From: Parahoeflea alexandrii
GTDB taxonomy: Bacteria > Pseudomonadota > Alphaproteobacteria > Rhizobiales > Rhizobiaceae
Assembly: GCF_024105735.1 (NCBI RefSeq)
Contig: NZ_JAAAML010000002.1
Location: 806,001-870,000, forward strand
DNA length: 64,000 nucleotides
Direction: 5' to 3'
Positions 17,514 through 26,034 of the stretch are shown in pieces; the first letter of the stretch is position 1; each line of letters opens with the position of its first letter. The notes below the pieces were generated by a model. The model made no database searches and was not told the DNA's origin. It saw only the letters and a program-made list of their open reading frames with translations. The position numbers were made by a program, and so were the translations under genes.

Positions 17514-19229
17514 TCATGTCGCGGACCTTGCACCGCCCTGTTGCGTGTCTTGCATCCCGGCAAAGTCGGAAATCCGGCTGTCGCGCTCGGCTGGCAGGAA
17601 CTGCCGGCCTTCGCTGCGCTCCAGTTCGAGCTCGCTGGCGGCCTTGAGCATCGCCTCGCGCAATTCGCATTCCATCGTCCACGCCGTCAGCGGCTCTTCC
17701 GCGGTGGCGTAGAACCCGACCAGCATGCCGGTGGCGTCGTGGTCAACGACGAGCACGCGCGCACCGTCCTTGTCGATGACCTTGTCATTGTCCCGGACAA
17801 AGCTTGCGAAGCGCTCGCGCAGGCTGTCGATATCGGCGCTGTGGTGCAGCCGGAGCCGGACAACCTTGGTCATGGTCGGGTCGCGCTTGGTCCAGTTTTC
17901 GAATGGCTCCGAGACGAAGTAGGTCACCGGAACGATCAGCCGCCGGCTGTCCCAGGTTTTCAAGAGAACATAGGTGAAGTTGATCTTCTCGACGTAGCAC
18001 CAGCGGTTCTCGAAGAACAGCGAATCGCCGATCGCCGCCGTCTTGGAGATGGCGATCTGCAAGCTGGCCATAATGTTGCTGAGTGCCGAGCGGGCAGCGA
18101 AAGCCAGGATCAGGGTCACGACCCCGGCCGAGCCGATCAGGGCGACGCCGGTCGTGGCAAACAGGTTGATCTGGGTCAGCAGCACACCGGCGGCCAGCAT
18201 GATGGCCAGCACGATCCCGATCCGGCGAAACGCCGAAAGATTGGTCTGGAACGCCCGCATCTCGCGGTTCTCGGGTTTCTCGAGTTCGGAGATGTCCTTG
18301 GTCAGGGTGCGTTCAAGGATCATGTCGATGGTCTGCACAAAGACCGTCAGCGCGCCGCCAAACAGGATCATCAGCAGCAGTGGGGCGAAAAATGTATCGA
18401 TAGTGGCTGAGAACACGAAAAGGCGCCCCTGCATCGCGTAGCCGGTTACCGCACCGGTCAGCACCCCGAATGACAAGGCGAGCCGGCTGAGCAAGCGTCC
18501 CCAGAAACCCGGCCGCAGCTGGCTGCCGGCATTTCGCAGCATCCTGTAGACAAGCCACCCCGCCAGCCCCGCGGACATCAGCAGCAGCGGCAGGGCAAGC
18601 AGCTGCCAGGCGGCGAGACCTGACACTATCTCTTTTTGCGCCCAGGCCGGCATCGACCGCTCGAGCCAGCTCTCGCCATAGGCCTGGTGCAGCGCCGGAA
18701 TGGTCTCGACAGACCGGGCCGCAAACACCCAGACCGGTTGGCCGTCTGCCGGTTTGACACGCTCCAGACGGAGAGGCACCGGGCGGTCGTCGAGCTCGAT
18801 CAGCGCGAGCCGCAGCGACCGGCGGGGGCTGCCGGCCAGGAGGTCCTTCGGGCTGGCGGTAATGTCGAGACCATCGGGACGGTCGGGGAGGCCTTCCCAA
18901 TTGATCCAGACCTTGCGTTCGAGGATCTTCTCGAGCTGGCGTGCCAGTTGTGGTCCGGCGCTGGGCTGGTCCGCCACCGCGATCGAGCTCAGGTCAAGCA
19001 GATGCGCGGCCCTGGCGTAGTCTCCGTCCTTTGCAAGATCCAGAAAGCTCTCGAGCGCGGCTTGCGGGGTGCTGCGGTTTATCCGTGGTTCTCCGGCGAG
19101 GCCGGGGTTCAGAGCCTCGACTTCGAAGTAGACATCTCCCGGTGCGGATTGCTGGGCGGCCGCACTGCCGGCGAGCCCGGCAAGCCAGCCAAGAGCAAGG
19201 GCAGTCATCAGTGTCATCAACCGCGGCAT
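17514..19229 (-). CDS. MscS-family mechanosensitive ion channel with periplasmic domain
   Basis: A 571-residue inner-membrane protein. A signal peptide (MPRLMTLMTALALGWLAGLAGSAAAQ) precedes a periplasmic region of about 180 residues, then about five transmembrane helices, with the pore-lining helix near ARSALSNIMASLQIAISK and the MscS beta domain IGDSLFFENRWCYVEKINF plus a cytoplasmic alpha/beta tail. Such channels open on osmotic downshock to release solutes. Compared with E. coli MscS (286 residues) this is the large type with an extra exported domain. It lies 80 bases after gshB on the same strand and may be co-transcribed with it. Confidence 0.9.
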   Translation of the reverse strand: MPRLMTLMTALALGWLAGLAGSAAAQQSAPGDVYFEVEALNPGLAGEPRINRSTPQAALESFLDLAKDGDYARAAHLLDLSSIAVADQPSAGPQLARQLEKILERKVWINWEGLPDRPDGLDITASPKDLLAGSPRRSLRLALIELDDRPVPLRLERVKPADGQPVWVFAARSVETIPALHQAYGESWLERSMPAWAQKEIVSGLAAWQLLALPLLLMSAGLAGWLVYRMLRNAGSQLRPGFWGRLLSRLALSFGVLTGAVTGYAMQGRLFVFSATIDTFFAPLLLMILFGGALTVFVQTIDMILERTLTKDISELEKPENREMRAFQTNLSAFRRIGIVLAIMLAAGVLLTQINLFATTGVALIGSAGVVTLILAFAARSALSNIMASLQIAISKTAAIGDSLFFENRWCYVEKINFTYVLLKTWDSRRLIVPVTYFVSEPFENWTKRDPTMTKVVRLRLHHSADIDSLRERFASFVRDNDKVIDKDGARVLVVDHDATGMLVGFYATAEEPLTAWTMECELREAMLKAASELELERSEGRQFLPAERDSRISDFAGMQDTQQGGARSAT

Positions 19230-19309
19230 CGTCTCCCCCTGTGCGTTGCACTCAGGGTTTGAACGCCTGTGGCCGTGGTTGGTTCAATGGCCGCCGCAGG
19301 AAGCGTGGA

Positions 19310-20263
19310 TCAGGAGTGCGCGCGTTTGGATTCCACCGCATCCCAGAACAGGGCCGCCACATCCGGTCCGCCGAAATTCCTGATTTCGCGGATGCCGGTC
19401 GGCGAAGTGACGTTGATCTCGGTCATCTTGTCGCCGATGATGTCGATGCCGACCAGGATGAAGCCGCGCGCCTTCAGCGACGGCCCGATGCGGGCGCAGA
19501 TCTCCTTTTCGCGGCTCGTCAGTTCGCTGTGCTCGGCGCGGCCGCCGACATGCATGTTGGAGCGGGAATCGTGCTCGGCCGGCACCCGGTTGATCGCCCC
19601 CGCCGGCTCGCCGTCGATCAGGATGATGCGCTTGTCGCCGGCCCTGACATCGGACAGGTATTCCTGTGCGATGAACGGCTCGCGGTACATCTGCGCAAAC
19701 ATTTCAAGAAGCGAGGACATGTTGCGGTCGTCCGGCTTGACGTGAAACACGCCGGCGCCGCCATTGCCGTAGAGCGGCTTGAGGATCATGTCGCCGACTT
19801 CCGCGCGGAAGGCGTTGATCGTCGCCGGATCCCGGGAAATCAGCGTCTTCGGCATCAGGTCGGGGAACTCGGTGACGAAGATCTTCTCGGGCGAATTGCG
19901 CACCCAGGCCGGATCATTGACCACCAGCGTCTTCGGATGCACCCGCTCCAGAAGATGCGTCGAGGTGATGTAGGACATGTCGAACGGCGGATCCTGGCGA
20001 AGCAGCACCACGTCCATGCTCGAAAGATCAATCTTCTCCTGCGGCCCGAGCTCGAAATGGTCGCCCTCGACATCGCGCAGGATCATCGGCTCGGCGATCG
20101 CCTGGACGACGCCGTCGCGCATCGACAGCTGGTCCGGCGTGTAGTGAAACAGCTTGTAGCCGCGCGCCTGCGCCTCCAATGACATGGCGAAGGTGGAATC
20201 GCCGCCGATCTTGATAGAGCTCACATGGTCCATCTGGACCGCGACATTCTTGATCTTGCTCAT
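19310..20263 (-). CDS. gshB: Glutathione synthetase
   Basis: A 317-residue ATP-grasp enzyme that joins gamma-glutamylcysteine and glycine, the last step of glutathione synthesis. Visible features are the N-terminal [21 protein letters not shown], the substrate region [20 protein letters not shown], the ATP-grasp loop [12 protein letters not shown] and the metal-binding [22 protein letters not shown] 20263 (MSKIKN) gives the standard length; an upstream in-frame start would add 40 non-conserved residues. Glutathione made here would serve the GST near the left end. It is divergent from the HisKA_2 kinase gene. Confidence 0.95.
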   Translation of the reverse strand: MSKIKNVAVQMDHVSSIKIGGDSTFAMSLEAQARGYKLFHYTPDQLSMRDGVVQAIAEPMILRDVEGDHFELGPQEKIDLSSMDVVLLRQDPPFDMSYITSTHLLERVHPKTLVVNDPAWVRNSPEKIFVTEFPDLMPKTLISRDPATINAFRAEVGDMILKPLYGNGGAGVFHVKPDDRNMSSLLEMFAQMYREPFIAQEYLSDVRAGDKRIILIDGEPAGAINRVPAEHDSRSNMHVGGRAEHSELTSREKEICARIGPSLKARGFILVGIDIIGDKMTEINVTSPTGIREIRNFGGPDVAALFWDAVESKRAHS

Positions 20264-20399
20264 GGGTAGTGTGTCTCCGCCAAGTCTCAGGCTCTCACAT
20301 AGGCGCTGAGGGGGGAGGATTGCAACGGGGAGGGACGTATTGGGAGAGAGTGGCAGCTGTCCTTTCCGAAATTTTTTTGCCACCAGCAGAAAAGTCTAG

Positions 20400-20424
20400 G
20401 GAACCTTTTGCGGATCGGCACGTT
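20400..20424 (+). promoter_or_regulatory. EcfG-type promoter for the HisKA_2 kinase gene
   Basis: GGAAC (20400-20404), a 16-base spacer and CGTT (20421-20424) match the EcfG consensus exactly. The chosen kinase start is at 20539, giving a leader of about 110 bases; an in-frame ATG near 20452 would shorten it. The rest of the 20264-20538 spacer must also hold the leftward gshB promoter, for which no clear boxes were seen. Confidence 0.55.
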
Positions 20425-20538
20425 GAGTTCCGCCGGAAAATTGCAGGTGTGATGATGACGACCGCGGGAACCCGCCTGCGGCCGTCAATTCGGCTGCCGC
20501 CGCACGTTGCGTCGGGTGGGCTGTGCAAAGGATCCCCA

Positions 20539-22080
20539 ATGGTCACAAAAGCGATTGCCGCTTCGGCGCGGGCCGCAATAATCTTTATCGTTGCAACTCT
20601 GCTGATCTATTCCGCCATCATCGGTGCCTTTATCTATCAGGGGGTAAACGAACAGCAGGATCGCGCGGAAGCCACCGCATCGGCGGCTGCCAAGGCGGTC
20701 AGGGTCAATACGGCATGGATTGTGGAGGTCGCAGCACAGGCGCTCAGGCGAATGGATTCGGCTCTGGGCCGGGACGTCCAGCCCAACCAGACCACCACCC
20801 TGACCGGCCTCCGGGATGCTCTCGAAGGGCTTCCCGCCACCGCCAAGGCCTACATTGTCGCCGCCGGGGGACAGACCCTTTACACCACGGATCCGAACTT
20901 TGTGGACATCGACATTCGCGACCGGGAGTATTTTGCACAGCCCGCGGCAGGAAAGCATTTCTTCACCTCGTCGCTTCTCATGAGTCGGCTCGACGGCAGC
21001 GAGATCTTTACCTTCAGCCGACGCCTGGAGCGCCAGGGCGTGTTCATTGGCGTCGCCATCATTTCCTTTGACGGAGTTCTGCTCGAGAGCCTGCTGGAGT
21101 CCCTCGATCTGGGGCCCGGATCAACCATAAGCATTCTGCGTTCCGACGGCATGCTGGTTGCCCGCTACCCGCCGGCCGAAGGCCCCGTCGACCTTAGCCG
21201 GCACACGCTGTTCACGCATATGCTTCCCAGCTCGGACGTCGGTGTCTACACCGCCAGGTCCCCGGTTGACGGAGTGCAACGTGTGGTCAGTTACCAGTCG
21301 GTTCCGGGCACCGATCTCATCGCGCTGGCGTCAGTCTCAACCGCTGAAACGATGTGGCGGTTCTGGCGCCGGGTCTGGATCTTCCTGATTGTCGTCATCC
21401 CGACGACTCTCGCCCTGGCACTCTGTGCGATATGGATCATAAGGCTTCTGCAGAAGGACGGACGCCGCAATGATGAGCTGGAAAATGCGCTAGCGACCAA
21501 CACCATGCTGTTTCGCGAGATCCATCACCGGGTGAAGAACAACATGCAGTCCATGCAGTCGCTGGTCCGGATGCAGAATCTTCCCGAAGCCATCAAGACG
21601 GACATCCAATTGCGCTTTGCAGCCATGTCGGCGGTGCATGAGCACATGTACAACCGGGATGCCTATGCTGCGCTCGATGCGCCGGCCTTCATCTCCTCGA
21701 TCACCGAAAAGCTCTTCCAGGCCTATGGCACCTCCGCGCAGCTGGCCCTCGACATCGATCCGCTGCTGATCAGCCACGAGCGCGCCACACCACTGGCGCT
21801 GCTGATCAATGAGGTCGTCACCAACGCGCTCAAATATGCCGATCTGGAAAGAGCCGGAGCAACGGTATCCATCAGCCTCAAGGGAATGTCGGAGGATCTG
21901 GCGAGGCTGGTGATCACCGACAACGGTCCCGGGTTTGACCCGGCCACCATCAGCATGGGGATGGGAACGAAGATCATCAGGGGAATGGTGATGCAGCTTG
22001 GTGGGTCCCACATCTACACATTTGACAACGGAACAGTGTTCTCCGCAGAGATCCATATCGGTTTCAGGCCCGCCGCCTGA
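20539..22080 (+). CDS. Membrane sensor histidine kinase, HisKA_2/HATPase type with Cache-like sensor
   Basis: A 513-residue kinase: transmembrane helix at about 10-33, a periplasmic Cache-like sensor (about 35-275, including IDIRDREYF and IFTFSRRL), a second helix at 278-302, then HisKA_2 with LFREIHHRVKNNMQSMQSL (phosphoacceptor among His329/His330) and an HATPase domain with LLINEVVTNALKYA and ITDNGPGFD. Kinases of this HWE/HisKA_2 class phosphorylate PhyR in the alphaproteobacterial general stress response, so the EcfG-type promoter upstream suggests feedback. No response regulator is adjacent. AAAGGA at 20527-20532 supports the start. It converges on a LysR gene with four bases between stops. 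Confidence 0.9.
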   Translation: MVTKAIAASARAAIIFIVATLLIYSAIIGAFIYQGVNEQQDRAEATASAAAKAVRVNTAWIVEVAAQALRRMDSALGRDVQPNQTTTLTGLRDALEGLPATAKAYIVAAGGQTLYTTDPNFVDIDIRDREYFAQPAAGKHFFTSSLLMSRLDGSEIFTFSRRLERQGVFIGVAIISFDGVLLESLLESLDLGPGSTISILRSDGMLVARYPPAEGPVDLSRHTLFTHMLPSSDVGVYTARSPVDGVQRVVSYQSVPGTDLIALASVSTAETMWRFWRRVWIFLIVVIPTTLALALCAIWIIRLLQKDGRRNDELENALATNTMLFREIHHRVKNNMQSMQSLVRMQNLPEAIKTDIQLRFAAMSAVHEHMYNRDAYAALDAPAFISSITEKLFQAYGTSAQLALDIDPLLISHERATPLALLINEVVTNALKYADLERAGATVSISLKGMSEDLARLVITDNGPGFDPATISMGMGTKIIRGMVMQLGGSHIYTFDNGTVFSAEIHIGFRPAA

Positions 22081-22084
22081 CCGC

Positions 22085-22903
22085 TCACCGCCCTCCGAGC
22101 ACCCGGGCCAACCGGTCTATGGCGCGGCGGACCTCGGGCAGATGGCGATCGTCCTGGTGGGTGACGATCCAGCGTTCATGCGCCAGTTCCGCGATGGTGC
22201 TGCCTGCCCGATCAAGCCCAGTCTGCCGGTCGCCGATGAAGGTGGGCAGCAGGGCAATGCCCTTGCCGGCAAGCGCGAGGTCGAGGCTGTTGCGCGGCGC
22301 GGTGACCTCGCAGACCGCATCGGTGCCGGTCATCCTGTCGAGCCAGCGCGCCGAGGGTGTGTCGGCCATAACCTTGATCCAGCGATCTGGCGCACCTGCT
22401 CTGGCATAAGGTGCGAATTCCACGCGCGACAGGCTCTGCCCGGCAAGGCCCGGATCCGTCGGGCGCGCATTGCGGATGCCGATGGCGATCTCGCGGCGGG
22501 TTATGTTCAGCGAAGTTTCGGCGGAAACAAAGCGGAGCCGGAGATCGGCCGGGGTTCCGGTGATCCTGTCAAGATTGTCGAGCAGGAGCAGCGTGGTCCA
22601 GGAGCCGGCGGAAATCTTCACCAGCCGCCTCTCGCCGCTGCCGGGTCTGACCGCAAGCCTGGTGATGCGAGCCTCGATCTCGGTCAGTTCCACAAGCAGG
22701 TCACGGCCTTCGCCGGTCAGTTCGTAACCGCGCTCGTGCCGGACAAACAGCTCGCGCCCCATCGAGCGCTCGAGTGAGAGCATCCGCCGCCCCAGCGTCG
22801 CGGCGCTGCGGCCCGTCACCCGCGCCGCAGCCGACAGCCCGCCCTCCCGTGCAACCGAGAGAAAAAGATGAAGGTCCTCCCACCTGGCAGTCGTTTCATT
22901 CAT
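22085..22903 (-). CDS. LysR-family transcriptional regulator
   Basis: A 272-residue regulator with an N-terminal winged helix (WEDLHLFLSVAREGGLSAAARVTGRSAATLGRRMLSLE, split as DLHLFLSVAREGG and SAATLGRRMLSLE) and a LysR effector domain slightly shorter than the usual 290-310 residues. Target genes and ligand are unknown. It is divergent from a small hypothetical frame, not from an obvious enzyme gene, which is unusual for LysR. ATG 22903 is supported by AAAGG ten bases upstream. Direct repeats around the start may be its autoregulatory site. Confidence 0.9.
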   Translation of the reverse strand: MNETTARWEDLHLFLSVAREGGLSAAARVTGRSAATLGRRMLSLERSMGRELFVRHERGYELTGEGRDLLVELTEIEARITRLAVRPGSGERRLVKISAGSWTTLLLLDNLDRITGTPADLRLRFVSAETSLNITRREIAIGIRNARPTDPGLAGQSLSRVEFAPYARAGAPDRWIKVMADTPSARWLDRMTGTDAVCEVTAPRNSLDLALAGKGIALLPTFIGDRQTGLDRAGSTIAELAHERWIVTHQDDRHLPEVRRAIDRLARVLGGR

Positions 22904-22930
22904 GAAATGAACCTTTCAATTCGTTTCATT
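22891..22930. promoter_or_regulatory. 10-bp direct repeat and inverted TTTCAT/ATGAAA motif at the LysR start
   Basis: TCGTTTCATT occurs at 22891-22900 and again at 22921-22930, exactly 30 bases apart (about three helical turns). Between them lie further TTTCAT/ATGAAATG inverted motifs. One copy overlaps the first codons of the lysR gene. The arrangement fits autoregulation by a LysR tetramer; binding is inferred. Confidence 0.45.
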
Positions 22931-23020
22931 TCGAAAGTGCCAGCCAGCCACTACTCTGGGCTCTCGTCAAGACTGGCCCGTTAAGAAACCCTTCAAGGGC
23001 CCAAGCCGGGGAGCAGGTAG

Positions 23021-23326
23021 ATGCGTATCGACAATTCAGGAAAGGGAGCTGGCTCACGGCCCTTCCCGCAGGCCGGCAAGACCAGGGCCGAGCGTCAGGA
23101 GGATGCCTTCATGGAACTGCATGGCGGACGCGGAGCGCAGCTGATCTACCGGATTGTCTGCCTGATCGATGCGGCCGCCGGTTGGGTCATCTTGCTCGTG
23201 CGTGGCAGCAGCGGCGCAAGCCGTGTTACTGAAGCTGAGCATGACGGTCCGGTCATGAAAGATCGCGGCAAAAAGAAACCGTGCAGGCTGGCTTCCGCGA
23301 CCACGCCCCTTAAAAAGCATCCTTGA
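23021..23326 (+). CDS. Hypothetical small protein (doubtful)
   Basis: A 101-residue open frame starting at ATG 23021 after GGGGAGCAGG. It has a basic N-terminus, one possible hydrophobic segment (IYRIVCLIDAAAGWVILLV) and a lysine-rich tail. No family is recognised. Its end overlaps the end of the convergent yraN gene by 17 bases. The spacer between lysR and yraN would otherwise be about 400 bases with no gene. The hydrophobic helix and ribosome site are in its favour; lack of recognisable relatives is against it. Confidence 0.35.
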   Translation: MRIDNSGKGAGSRPFPQAGKTRAERQEDAFMELHGGRGAQLIYRIVCLIDAAAGWVILLVRGSSGASRVTEAEHDGPVMKDRGKKKPCRLASATTPLKKHP

Positions 23327-23678
23327 GATGCACAGGCCACTTCCACGGGCTGACCACGATGATGTCATGCCGCCAGGACAGGCTTGCGGAAGCCGGCTGC
23401 CGACCGATGAACAACTCGCCCGCAGCCTGAATCCGCCGTTGCGCGGAATAGCTCACAGCATCCACTCCCGAGGCCAGATCCCGCCGCGCCTTGACCTCGA
23501 TGAAGGCGATGAGATCACGCTTGCGCGCCACGATGTCGATTTCCCCCAGCGGCGTGCGGTAGCGCAGGGCGACGATGCGGTAACCCTTGAGCATCAGTGC
23601 CATCGCCGCAAACCATTCCGCGCGGCGGCCCTTGCGCTCGGAGCGCCGTTTCCTGTCGAGCCTGTCGCCCGCGCTCAC
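23310..23678 (-). CDS. yraN: YraN family nuclease-fold protein (UPF0102)
   Basis: A 122-residue protein with the PD-(D/E)xK nuclease-like core of the YraN family: an N-terminal GRRAEWFAAMALMLKGYRIVA, then GEIDIVARKRDLIAFIEVKAR containing the conserved Glu, Asp and Glu-x-Lys. Its substrate is unknown; relatives resemble Holliday-junction resolvases. The open frame runs far upstream inside rsmI, but the real start is GTG 23678, which overlaps the rsmI stop as GTGA and has GGAAGG upstream. The rsmI-yraN order is widely conserved, supporting the call. Confidence 0.9.
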   Translation of the reverse strand: MSAGDRLDRKRRSERKGRRAEWFAAMALMLKGYRIVALRYRTPLGEIDIVARKRDLIAFIEVKARRDLASGVDAVSYSAQRRIQAAGELFIGRQPASASLSWRHDIIVVSPWKWPVHLKDAF

Positions 23679-24634
23679 GCCTCGCCTTCCGGTGAAATGG
23701 CTTTCAGGGCGAGCAATCGGGCATAGAGATCCTTGCGGTTGAGGCCGGTGAGCCTGGCCGCTTCCGTCGCAGCCTTGCCGGCGGGCAGATCGGCTGCAAG
23801 CTTGGCCAGTAGGAGGTCGACATCGCCCTCCGAAGGAGCCGGCGTCGAGCCGGGGCCGATCACCAGCACGATCTCGCCGCGCACGCTCTCGTCCTCGTAA
23901 CGTGCGGCAAGCTCGCCCAGCGTGCCGCGCCGGATTTCCTCGTAAGCCTTGGTCAGCTCCCGGCATACGGCAGCCGGGCGATCTGCGCCCAGAACCGCGG
24001 CGGCTGACTTCAGGCAGGCGGCGATGCGGTTCGGGCTTTCGAAGAACATCAACGTCGCCTCGGTTGCAGCAAACGATGCCAGACGATCGCGCCGCGCCTT
24101 GTCTTTCGACGGCAGGAAGCCCGCGAACAGGAAGGTGTCGCTGGGCAGGCCCGAAGCGACAAGGGCTGCCATCGGCGCCGAGGCTCCGGGAACCGGGATC
24201 ACCGGGATATCGGCCTCGATCGCGGTCTGCGAGAGCCGGTAGCCGGGATCCGAGACAAGCGGCGTTCCGGCATCGGAGATCAGCGCCACGCTTTTCCCGG
24301 CTTCGAGCGCTTCCATCAGCTTCGGCCCGGCGCGCTCGGCATTGTGCTCGTGATAGGCGTGGGGACGGGTGGCGATGCCGAAGCGGTCGAGCAGCACCCG
24401 GCTGACGCGGGTATCCTCGCAGGCGATGATGTCGGCGCCCGAAAGCGTCTCCAGCCCGCGGATGGTCATGTCGCCGAGATTGCCGATCGGGGTGGAAACC
24501 AGATAGAGCCCCGGCTCGAGCGGCCGTGCGGCGATCTCGTGCGCACCGATGCGAAACGACCGTGCCCGCCGGTCGGCTTCCATTGTGCCCTTGTTGCCGG
24601 CGTCAGCCGAAGCTGTTGATTTTCCGCGCGTCAT
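23675..24634 (-). CDS. rsmI: 16S rRNA (cytidine1402-2'-O)-methyltransferase
   Basis: A 319-residue tetrapyrrole-methylase-fold enzyme. It has the start motif LYLVSTPIGNLGDMTIRGLE, the SAM-binding LISDAGTPLVSDPG and the family block FLPSKDKARRDRLA. RsmI methylates the ribose of C1402 in the ribosomal P-site, supporting accurate decoding. The final bases overlap the yraN start (GTGA), so the two are translationally coupled. Length is slightly above the E. coli enzyme because of a polar N-terminal tail of about 35 residues. Confidence 0.93.
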   Translation of the reverse strand: MTRGKSTASADAGNKGTMEADRRARSFRIGAHEIAARPLEPGLYLVSTPIGNLGDMTIRGLETLSGADIIACEDTRVSRVLLDRFGIATRPHAYHEHNAERAGPKLMEALEAGKSVALISDAGTPLVSDPGYRLSQTAIEADIPVIPVPGASAPMAALVASGLPSDTFLFAGFLPSKDKARRDRLASFAATEATLMFFESPNRIAACLKSAAAVLGADRPAAVCRELTKAYEEIRRGTLGELAARYEDESVRGEIVLVIGPGSTPAPSEGDVDLLLAKLAADLPAGKAATEAARLTGLNRKDLYARLLALKAISPEGEA

Positions 24635-24728
24635 CTGTGCCCCGTAACCCGGCCTGGTCTGTCACCCCGGCGGGCCATGTTTCAGTCTCAAGGGCGGGTG
24701 TAGCAGAGTTTTTGAACCGGGTGTGAGA

Positions 24729-24757
24729 GGCAACCGCCCGGAATTTTGGCGGTTGCC
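24729..24757. repeat. 10-bp perfect stem-loop in the rsmI upstream spacer
   Basis: GGCAACCGCC (24729-24738) and GGCGGTTGCC (24748-24757) are perfect reverse complements around a 9-base loop. The element lies in the 209-base spacer between the divergent rsmI gene and the small gene at 24844, so it is not downstream of either. It could be a leader structure for the small gene or an operator. Confidence 0.4.
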
Positions 24758-24843
24758 CCCGCCTTCGAGCTTGCTGGACACTGCTGCTGACAGCTTTTGA
24801 CCGCTGGCCCTTCTAGAAGCGGGTGCCAATACGGGGAGCCTTC

Positions 24844-25062
24844 ATGCGTGCATCACTGAGAGAAAAGGCGATCGCCGTCTGCGAGACGAAGATCGCGCGG
24901 AATGGCGAAGGCGTCGGGCTGTCCTTCTATGCCTTCTTTGCCAACAGGAATGACGATCCGGAACTGCTGATGGAAGCGGCGACATGGTGGATCAGCACTC
25001 ACCGGCTCGATCACTTTGAAAAGGCTGCCAGGATCCGGCGCATGCTGCTTGATCAGCTGTGA
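24844..25062 (+). CDS. Small hypothetical protein
   Basis: A 72-residue protein with GGGGAG five bases before ATG 24844; an in-frame GTG at 24823 would add seven residues but leaves the ribosome site inside the gene. The sequence is soluble, alpha-helical looking and rich in Trp/Phe/Tyr near its centre (GLSFYAFFANRNDDPELLMEA and ATWWISTHRLDHF). I do not recognise the family. The strong ribosome site and normal composition suggest a real gene. It converges on the TauE/SafE gene with 18 bases between stops. Confidence 0.62.
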   Translation: MRASLREKAIAVCETKIARNGEGVGLSFYAFFANRNDDPELLMEAATWWISTHRLDHFEKAARIRRMLLDQL

Positions 25063-25080
25063 GGCCGGTGGGAAAAGGTC

Positions 25081-25842
25081 TCAGTTGAACTGGCTGATCA
25101 ATCCGACTGCAGACAGGAGTGCGAGCAGCATCAGGCAGGCGGTCTTGTAGATTGGCTCATAGGCCGGCCGGAACAGCAGGATTCCAGCCCACACCCCGAG
25201 CAGCGCCACCGGAGCCATCAATGCGCCGCGCCAGATTGCCTGCATGGTCATCAGGTCGTAGGCGATGAGCCAGATCAGCGAGGTGAACATGCTGATCGCC
25301 AGGAACATGACCAGCGACGCGCGCATCTGTCTGGGCGGCGCTTCGCTGGCCAGCACGTAGAGAGCGATCACCATGCCACCGACAGATGCAAGCCCGGTTG
25401 CGATCCCGGCGGCAAGACCGCTGGCATACAGACCCTTTGTGGTGCTCAGGAAAGCAGGCCTCAGGCGGAAGAACTGCGCCGCCGTCAAGGCCAGGATGAG
25501 GCACAGCGCCAGTTTTCTGGAAAGCTCGATGTCCATGCTTGTGGTGGCCAGCAGCCCAATCGGAATACCGATGGCCGAACAGATCACCAGCCCGCGGACA
25601 ATTCTCATGTCGGCATGCGCCATCCCGCCCCGGAACATCGCCAGGCTCGCCGCCCCCTCAAGCAGGTAGCAGACCGGTATCAGTTCAACCGGTGGAATCC
25701 GGGTCGCAGCGGAGGCCATCACGATGGCCGACAATCCGAAGCCGGCGAAGCCACGGATGAGACCCGCAAGGAACACTGCCGCCAGAACAATAGCCAGATC
25801 GGCCCCGGCAAGCCCGGTATACTGCGTCATCATGGTGAGCAT
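25081..25842 (-). CDS. TauE/SafE family permease
   Basis: A 253-residue inner-membrane protein with seven or eight hydrophobic segments. The first contains AVFLAGLIRGFAGFGLSAIVMA, the glycine-rich motif typical of TauE/SafE (DUF81) proteins, and a second related repeat holds GLAAGIATGLASVGGMVIALYV. Family members are thought to export sulfite, sulfoacetate or other organic anions; the substrate here is unknown. ATG 25842 is preferred because GAGGAGG is eleven bases upstream; the longer frame would add a charged, unlikely N-terminus. It is divergent from a GGDEF-EAL gene. Confidence 0.88.
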   Translation of the reverse strand: MLTMMTQYTGLAGADLAIVLAAVFLAGLIRGFAGFGLSAIVMASAATRIPPVELIPVCYLLEGAASLAMFRGGMAHADMRIVRGLVICSAIGIPIGLLATTSMDIELSRKLALCLILALTAAQFFRLRPAFLSTTKGLYASGLAAGIATGLASVGGMVIALYVLASEAPPRQMRASLVMFLAISMFTSLIWLIAYDLMTMQAIWRGALMAPVALLGVWAGILLFRPAYEPIYKTACLMLLALLSAVGLISQFN

Positions 25843-26034
25843 ATGAACAGCGGCCTCCTCGTCTGCGCGACCGGAGCTGGCAGTCTGCCGCCGGTTTTCC
25901 TTGGCTTGTCTGTCTTTCCGGTCCTGGCGCCGCGGCATCAACCCCGCAAGTCCGGGATACTCAAATTTAATATACTTTATGTATTTCCATCGTGAGCGTT
26001 TCTTTCCGGCAATCCACGACGGCACTCAAAAGTG

